Part shown: in pieces, positions 7,765-13,287 of the stretch
How positions within the stretch are numbered: position 1 is the stretch's first letter
Layout: every line of letters begins with the position of its first letter
Source of the DNA: Lysobacterales bacterium
Lineage (GTDB): Bacteria; Pseudomonadota; Gammaproteobacteria; Xanthomonadales; Rhodanobacteraceae
DNA: 13,287 bases
Assembly: GCA_013298265.1 (NCBI GenBank)
Contig: JAAFHE010000031.1
Coordinates: 1-13,287, forward strand
Reading direction: 5' to 3'
The notes under the pieces: model-generated
What the model was told of the DNA's origin: nothing
What the model saw: only the letters and a program-made list of their open reading frames with translations
The model's database searches: none
Program-made: the position numbers and the translations under genes

Positions 7765-8407
7765 GGCTTGGCTCCCGGTGCAGCCGGCGGCGGCGGCACG
7801 GCCGGCGACGCGGGCGTGCCCGGTGCCGCTGTCGTGGTGCCGTCCGGGTTCTCGTCCGAACCGGCCGGCTTGCGCAGCTTCACATCCATCGCAAAGTCAT
7901 ACGGCATGCGCTTCTCGGCGGTGCGTTTGATTTCGGTTTTCTTGAGGTCCGGATGACCCAACCAGGGCGAAGCCTCGACGTTGCGCATGTAGGTCGCGAC
8001 GCTCGCGTTGGACTGCGCCACACCTTCGAGAGTCAGGATGTCGCCGACCTGTTTGAGCGAGGTCAGCCGCACACCCTCGGGAATCGTGTGCACCAGCTCG
8101 TCGAACATGTGCACCATCTGCGACCGGTTCGCCTGTAGCTGCTCGATGACCTGCTTGCGCTGCAACAGCTTCCCGCGCGTCTTGTCCAGTTCCTTGATCT
8201 CTTCGAGCTTCTTCTCGACTTCCTTGATCTGCGCCTGCATGTAGTTGTTGCGGTCGACCTGATTGTCGATGCGCGCATTCATCCAGAACATGGCGCCGAG
8301 GAACGCAGCGACACCAGCCGCGCCCGCCAGAGCGAGCATGACGAGGAACTCGCGTTTGCGCACCGCGCGCCGTTCGGCGCGCCAGGGCAATAGATTGATT
8401 TTTGCCA

Positions 8408-8408
<1 letters not shown>
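7761..8408 (-). CDS. pilN: Type IV pilus inner-membrane protein PilN
   Basis: A 215-aa bitopic inner-membrane protein. The N-terminal MAKINLLPWR is the conserved segment that docks into PilM. Residues 21-44 are the membrane helix, 45-100 a coiled coil, and 100-180 the periplasmic ferredoxin-like domain (VRLTSLKQVGDILTLEG, then ASVATYMRNVEASPWL). A disordered Pro/Ala/Thr tail follows from about 180 to the end. The ATG shares one base with the pilM TGA (TGATG), and AGGAG lies 9 nt upstream inside pilM. Confidence 0.96.
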
Positions 8409-9589
<1,181 letters not shown>

Positions 9590-9648
9590 TCACACTAAGT
9601 GGACCCCCTGGTGAAAGTTTCCGCTATCGGCCAGGCGGGGGCACGATC

Positions 9649-9654
9649 TATACT
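9649..9654 (+). promoter_or_regulatory. Possible -10 element of mrcA
   Basis: TATACT (5 of 6 consensus) lies 49 bp before the mrcA ATG in the divergent intergenic region. No convincing -35 hexamer is seen at 16-18 bp upstream, so an activator or an extended element would be needed. Confidence 0.35.
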
Positions 9655-9703
9655 CCGGCCCGAGTCGCGCCGACTTTGACTGTCATCACATTCCCGGTTC
9701 ATC

Positions 9704-12232
9704 ATGCGCGTTTTCCTCCGCTTGGCCCGCTATGCGCTGTACCTCGCGCTTAGTGGAATCCTGCTCGGGTGCCTAGCGATAGGCATCGCTTACTGGCTGA
9801 TTTCCCCACGACTGCCGTCGGTCGAGACGTTGCGCGACGTCCGCCTGCAGGTGCCTTTGCGAGTCTACACCGCCGATGACAAGCTCATCGCGACGTTCGG
9901 AGAGACGCGCCGCATTCCGGTCGCGATCGAAAATGTACCCGCCAAGGTCAAGAATGCGTTCCTCGCCGCCGAGGATGCGCGCTTCTACGATCATCCCGGC
10001 TTTGACGTGCAGGGAATTTTCCGCGCCGTGTGGCACCTGGTCCGCACCGGCGGGGACAAGGGGCCTGGTGGCTCGACCATCACGCAACAGGTCGCGCGCA
10101 ATTTTTTCCTCAGCCCCGAACAGACCTATACGCGCAAGATCTCGGAGCTGTTCCTGGCGTTGCGGATCGAACGCGCGCTGAGCAAGGACGAGATCCTCTC
10201 GCTCTACCTCAACAAGATCTTCCTCGGCCACCGTGCGTACGGCGTTGGTGCCGCTGCGGAGTTCTACTACGGCAAGACCCTGGACCAGCTTGAGCTCGGC
10301 GAATGCGCGATGCTCGCGTCCCTGCCGAAATTTCCGTCGACCGGCAATCCGTTGTTCAACCGCAAGCGCGCAGAAGAGCGGCGCAACTACGTACTCGCGC
10401 GCATGTACGAGAACAACTTCATCGGCGAAGCCGAGATGAAGGCGGCGATGGCCGAACCCGACAAGGCCTACGCGCACGAGCCGCCGATCGAAGTCGAGGC
10501 TCCCTATCTCGCCGAGATGGTCCGTGTCGAAGCCCTCAGCCGCCTCGGCAACGACGCCCTGAGCGATGGCTACAACATCAGAACGACCCTCGACAGCCGC
10601 ATGCAGGACGCTGCGAATCAGGCCGTGCGCGGAGCACTGATCGACTACGACCGCCGTCACGGCTACCGCGGCGCTGAAGCGCATGTGGAACTTGCAGCCG
10701 ATGCGACACGCGAAGATTTCGCGCGCGAACTGTCCAGTTTCCGCACGATAGCAGGCCTCACACCCGCCATCGTCATTGAAACCGGCAAAGACCAGGCGCA
10801 GCTATATCTCGCTGACGGCCAGGCGGTGCTGCTCGACAAGAAGTCCGTCGAGTGGGCGCGCCCCTACCAGAGCGAGAACAGCCGCGGTGCCGCGCCGAAA
10901 ACCGTGGATGCGGTGATCCGGGTCGGTGACATCGTGCGCGTCGCTCGCGGCGACGAGGAAAACTGGACGTTGGCGCAATTGCCTGCAGCCCAGGCCGCGC
11001 TGGTTTCGCTCGATCCCGAGGACGGCTCGGTTCGCGCGCTGGTCGGTGGATTCAGTTTCGGCCGGAGCAAGTTCAACCGCGCCACGCAAAGCGCGCGCCA
11101 GCCCGGATCGAGTTTCAAGCCGTTCCTTTATGCGGCCGCTTTCGAACATGGTTTCACGCCGAGTTCCATACTCAACGACGCACCGCTGGTCTTCCCCGAT
11201 CCGTCGCGCCCCGACGGCATCTGGGCGCCATCCAACGACGACGACAAGTTCGAAGGGCCGATGCGTCTGCGCGAGGCGCTGGTCAAGTCGGTGAACCTGA
11301 TATCGGTGCGCCTGCTCGACGCGATCGGCGTGCGCTATGCGCGCGAATTCATCACCCGCTTCGGACTCCCGCTGGAGGCGATGCCGGAAAACCTGTCGAT
11401 GTCACTGGGCACGGCGTCGGTGGCGCCGCTGATGATGGCACGCGGCTATTCGGTATTCGCCAACGGCGGCATGCTGATCGACCCGTATTTCGTCGCCAGC
11501 ATTCGCGATCGCGACGGCAAGGAGATCTATGTCGCGCAGGCGCCGCGTGCCTGCCGCGGCTGCCCCGAGCGACTGCTTGACGATGCGCGCCTCGCGCGCG
11601 AGGCCGTACCCGCAGCCGTGAGCAATGCGGCGCTGACCGCAACCACACCCAGCGCCAGCCCGCGCTTCAACCCGATCCGCAGCGCCAATGCCGCTACCGT
11701 GCCGTCCGCCGTCGTCGCCGAACCCGGCAAGCCGCGCCTCGCGCCGCGCACGCTGGACGTGCGAACCGCGCATCTGGTGACCTCATTGATGCGCGATGTG
11801 GTGCGCCGCGGCACTGGCCGCGCCGCGATGGATCTAAAGCGCAATGACCTGGCCGGCAAGACTGGAACGACAAACGAGCACCGCGACGCCTGGTTCAGCG
11901 GATTCAACGATCAGATCGTCACGAGCGTATGGGTCGGGTTCGACGATTTCAGCTCACTCGGCCGCGGCGAATTTGGCGCCAGGGCCGCGCTGCCGATCTG
12001 GGTCGACTACATGCGCGTTGCGCTGGACGGCAGGGCGGAAACGCCGTTCGTACCCCCACCGGGCATCAGCACAGCACGCATCGACCCGTCCACCGGATAT
12101 CTCGCATCAAGCGACGACAGCAGTTCCGTGCTTGAGATCTTCAAGAGCGAAGACATCGAGCGGCTCAGCGCACCGCCGCCTGACGCCGCGCTGGACGAAG
12201 GCCAGCAGGGCGAGGCCTACGACATCTTTTGA
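9704..12232 (+). CDS. mrcA: Penicillin-binding protein 1A (bifunctional transglycosylase/transpeptidase)
   Basis: An 842-aa class A PBP that polymerises lipid II into glycan strands and crosslinks peptides in the periplasm. Residues 8-32 form the membrane anchor. The GT51 glycosyltransferase domain (about 55-225) has the catalytic E90 in EDARFYDHPGFD, GGSTITQQ at 122-129, and the RKISELFLALRIER helix. An OB-like insert at about 318-440 is typical of proteobacterial PBP1A. The transpeptidase domain (about 440-770) has SSFK (catalytic S469, K472), SVN (529-531) and KTGT (719-722). Between the SVN and KTG motifs is an Ala/Pro-rich segment (about 625-685), preceded by a C617-x-x-C620 pair. The start is the first ATG and sits just before the membrane helix, but has no clear Shine-Dalgarno sequence. 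The gene is called ponA in Pseudomonas, where it also diverges from pilM. Confidence 0.96.
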   Translation: MRVFLRLARYALYLALSGILLGCLAIGIAYWLISPRLPSVETLRDVRLQVPLRVYTADDKLIATFGETRRIPVAIENVPAKVKNAFLAAEDARFYDHPGFDVQGIFRAVWHLVRTGGDKGPGGSTITQQVARNFFLSPEQTYTRKISELFLALRIERALSKDEILSLYLNKIFLGHRAYGVGAAAEFYYGKTLDQLELGECAMLASLPKFPSTGNPLFNRKRAEERRNYVLARMYENNFIGEAEMKAAMAEPDKAYAHEPPIEVEAPYLAEMVRVEALSRLGNDALSDGYNIRTTLDSRMQDAANQAVRGALIDYDRRHGYRGAEAHVELAADATREDFARELSSFRTIAGLTPAIVIETGKDQAQLYLADGQAVLLDKKSVEWARPYQSENSRGAAPKTVDAVIRVGDIVRVARGDEENWTLAQLPAAQAALVSLDPEDGSVRALVGGFSFGRSKFNRATQSARQPGSSFKPFLYAAAFEHGFTPSSILNDAPLVFPDPSRPDGIWAPSNDDDKFEGPMRLREALVKSVNLISVRLLDAIGVRYAREFITRFGLPLEAMPENLSMSLGTASVAPLMMARGYSVFANGGMLIDPYFVASIRDRDGKEIYVAQAPRACRGCPERLLDDARLAREAVPAAVSNAALTATTPSASPRFNPIRSANAATVPSAVVAEPGKPRLAPRTLDVRTAHLVTSLMRDVVRRGTGRAAMDLKRNDLAGKTGTTNEHRDAWFSGFNDQIVTSVWVGFDDFSSLGRGEFGARAALPIWVDYMRVALDGRAETPFVPPPGISTARIDPSTGYLASSDDSSSVLEIFKSEDIERLSAPPPDAALDEGQQGEAYDIF

Positions 12233-12243
12233 TGAGGAAACAT

Positions 12244-12268
12244 CGATCGCTGGGCACGATCGCTTTTT
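12244..12268 (+). terminator. Probable intrinsic terminator of mrcA
   Basis: Two copies of the palindrome CGATCG (12244-12249 and 12257-12262) can pair as a 6-bp stem around a 7-nt loop, followed by CTTTTT. It lies 11 bp after the mrcA stop. The stem is short, so the call is moderate. The remaining 110 bp before the next gene show no promoter that I can support. Confidence 0.5.
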
Positions 12269-12378
12269 CACCCGGCACCAGCCTCCCGTCGGAACGGACT
12301 TCAACCTGCACCAGAGTCCCGCAACACCGACTCCAGCGCACTCGAAGATCAAGAGCGTAGTCATTCGAGACATTGCCA

Positions 12379-13035
12379 ATGACTGATCCACGCCAGCGGA
12401 ACCGTCGCGCGGCTGATGACCGGCACGGCGACCAACGTCAGCGCATCGCTGCCGAATCGGCGCGGCTGATCAGCGAATTGGGGTTGCGCGACTACCACCA
12501 GGCCAAACTGCGTGCCGCACAGCGTCTGGGCATACAGGACGAACGCCACCTGCCGCGCAACAGCGAAATTGAAACCGCGCTGCGTGAGTATCAGCGGCTG
12601 TTCGGTGGAGAGGAACGCCTGGCCTACTTGGCGCGCCTGCGCGAAACCGCTGTCGAAGCCCTGCGCTTCTTTCATGCGTTCGAACCGCGCCTCGTCGGCG
12701 CGGTTCTGGACGGCACGGCCGACCTGCACTCGGCGGTGAGCCTGCACCTGCACAGCGACGATCGCGACAGCCTTCCGCAATTCCTGTCCGAACACGGTAT
12801 TCCCTACGACCAGATCGAGCGCCAGCTACGCTGGTCCACCAGGGAAACCGAACGCTTGGACGCATATCGCTTCAGCGCGGACGATGTTCCAGTCGATCTC
12901 ACCCTGCTGCCGCGCGACGCGCTGCGCCAGGCACCGCTGGACCGCATCGACGGCAAACCCATGCGGCGCGCAAATCTTGCCGCAGCGCAGCTATTGTTTC
13001 AGGAGTCCGTGGATCCGGCGCACTCGATACGATAG
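12379..13035 (+). CDS. Conserved hypothetical protein, possibly nucleotidyltransferase-like
   Basis: A 218-aa soluble protein with no signal peptide or membrane helix. The N-terminal half is helical and charged (AAESARLISELGLRDYHQAK at 24-43; EIETALREYQRLFGGEE at 63-79). Residues 92-145 contain ALRFFHAFEPRLVGAVLDG, then TADLHSAVSLHLHSDD, then HGIPYDQIE. Residues 166-196 contain a second beta-like stretch (FSADDVPVDLTLLPRD) and DGKPMRRA. From memory this matches a conserved proteobacterial family of unknown function whose members are sometimes misannotated as UDP-N-acetylmuramate-alanine ligase; no Mur ligase ATP motif is present. The G-T-A-x3-S-A-V-x-L-H-L pattern loosely recalls the G[ST]-x-D-x-D core of nucleotidyltransferases, but the acidic pair is not intact. 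The ATG at 12379 is preferred over a TTG two codons upstream. Function is not assigned. Confidence 0.8.
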   Translation: MTDPRQRNRRAADDRHGDQRQRIAAESARLISELGLRDYHQAKLRAAQRLGIQDERHLPRNSEIETALREYQRLFGGEERLAYLARLRETAVEALRFFHAFEPRLVGAVLDGTADLHSAVSLHLHSDDRDSLPQFLSEHGIPYDQIERQLRWSTRETERLDAYRFSADDVPVDLTLLPRDALRQAPLDRIDGKPMRRANLAAAQLLFQESVDPAHSIR

Positions 13036-13113
13036 CGCGCCCTATCCGACAGGCGCCTCGTGCGCGGGCCTGAAGCCGCCCTGGATCCTCGGTGCAAAGA
13101 GCTCGCAGGCACG

Positions 13114-13147
13114 ATCGGGTAGGGAGCCGGTAACCCGGCCCCCTCCC
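13114..13147 (-). ncRNA. Group II intron domain VI and 3' splice site
   Basis: A hairpin on the minus strand. An 8-bp upper stem (GGGGCCGG with CCGGCTCC, loop GTTA) sits on a lower stem GGGAG with CT-A-CCC. This leaves a single unpaired A at 13120, the likely branch point. From that A to the end the sequence reads ACCCGAT, so the branch A is 7 nt from the 3' end and the intron ends in AT, fitting the AY rule. Confidence 0.78.
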
Positions 13148-13149
13148 AC

Positions 13150-13181
13150 ACCACCGTACGTGCGGTTCCGCATACGGCGGT
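13150..13181 (-). ncRNA. Group II intron domain V
   Basis: A 32-nt hairpin on the minus strand. A 9-bp lower stem (ACCGCCGTA with TACGGTGGT, one G-U pair) carries the catalytic triad as CGC. A 2-nt CG bulge follows on the 3' side, then a 4-bp upper stem (TGCG with CGCA) capped by GAAC. The 2-nt bulge position and stem lengths are the domain V hallmark. Confidence 0.85.
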
Positions 13182-13205
13182 TCCTGTCTGCCTACTTTCG
13201 AAACC

Positions 13206-13286
13206 TCAGGCATTGAGCTTGTTTCGTTCGTTGAACCAAGCCGCTACGCGGCAGGAATAGCAGCAGCGGCGCCAGGGCGGCAAAAG
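13206..13286 (-). CDS. Possible C-terminal tail of the intron-encoded reverse transcriptase/maturase (partial)
   Basis: An open frame enters from the right edge and stops at 13206-13208, 24 bp before domain V, where an intron-encoded protein in domain IV would be expected to end. The visible 26 residues end AAWFNERNKLNA. They are too short to show a domain, so the assignment is by position only. A second minus frame across the same stretch is also open, ending with a stop at about 13192-13194, which weakens the choice of frame. Confidence 0.3.
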   Translation of the reverse strand, partial: LLPPWRRCCYSCRVAAWFNERNKLNA

Positions 13287-13287
13287 G

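Larger units (their letters stand above)
13114..13287 (-). mobile_element. 3' end of a group II intron, cut by the window edge
   Basis: The minus strand from the right edge down to 13114 reads as the end of a bacterial group II intron: a possible maturase tail, domain V, domain VI with a bulged A, and the terminal AT at the 3' splice site. The 5' part and most of any encoded reverse transcriptase lie beyond the window. The element sits 78 bp after the stop of the 218-aa gene, in intergenic DNA and opposite to that gene. Identification rests on secondary structure read by eye, which fits group II geometry closely. Confidence 0.82.

Noticed and set aside
9773..10684. A 303-codon minus-strand open frame opposite mrcA
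   Set aside because: It is an antisense shadow of the glycosyltransferase region of PBP1A, with no recognisable motif.
13036..13113. Terminator after the 218-aa gene
   Set aside because: Only 4-5 bp stems with long loops and no U-run could be drawn.
12899..13213. A 104-codon minus-strand open frame at the right edge
   Set aside because: It is a translation through intron domains V and VI and the antisense of the 218-aa gene, so it is structured RNA rather than a protein gene.

Overview
The window is high-GC DNA from a Proteobacterium, most likely a gammaproteobacterium. The main reason is the divergent pair of a class A penicillin-binding protein (mrcA/ponA) and the complete type IV pilus operon pilMNOPQ, an arrangement known from Pseudomonas, Xanthomonas and relatives. 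Long Ala/Pro/Gly-rich tails and a large Ig-like lipoprotein would fit the Xanthomonadales/Lysobacterales, but that placement is only a guess.

Layout. Positions 1-115 hold nothing I can assign. On the minus strand, read right to left, come pilM (GTG start at 9466), pilN, pilO, pilP and pilQ (ends at 4201). The first four are packed with 1-nt or 4-nt start/stop overlaps, and pilP-pilQ has a 22-nt gap. After pilQ there is a stem-loop, then an 898-aa Ig-like lipoprotein gene (4121-1425) closed by a near-perfect intrinsic terminator. Next is a minus-strand gene for a cyclic-nucleotide-binding/EAL c-di-GMP phosphodiesterase (1288-116). On the plus strand, mrcA (9704-12232) diverges from pilM across a 237-bp control region with a good sigma70 promoter for pilM. 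After mrcA come a probable terminator and a 218-aa conserved protein of unknown function (12379-13035). At the right edge, on the minus strand, lies the 3' end of a group II intron (domains V and VI, splice site at 13114). Its body runs off the window.

How the genes fit together. PilM (cytoplasmic, actin-like), PilN and PilO (inner membrane), PilP (inner-membrane lipoprotein) and PilQ (outer-membrane secretin) form the alignment subcomplex and outer-membrane pore of the type IVa pilus. PBP1A makes and crosslinks the peptidoglycan that this machine spans. The EAL protein probably lowers c-di-GMP, which commonly governs pilus-dependent behaviour, and may respond to cAMP or a related ligand. The Ig-like lipoprotein occupies the place after pilQ where Pseudomonas has aroK-aroB. 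Its surface-adhesin-like architecture makes a pilus- or biofilm-related role conceivable but unproven.

Most of the window is well-known core machinery. The less ordinary parts are the Ig-like lipoprotein, the cNMP-EAL fusion beside the pilus operon, and the group II intron end.
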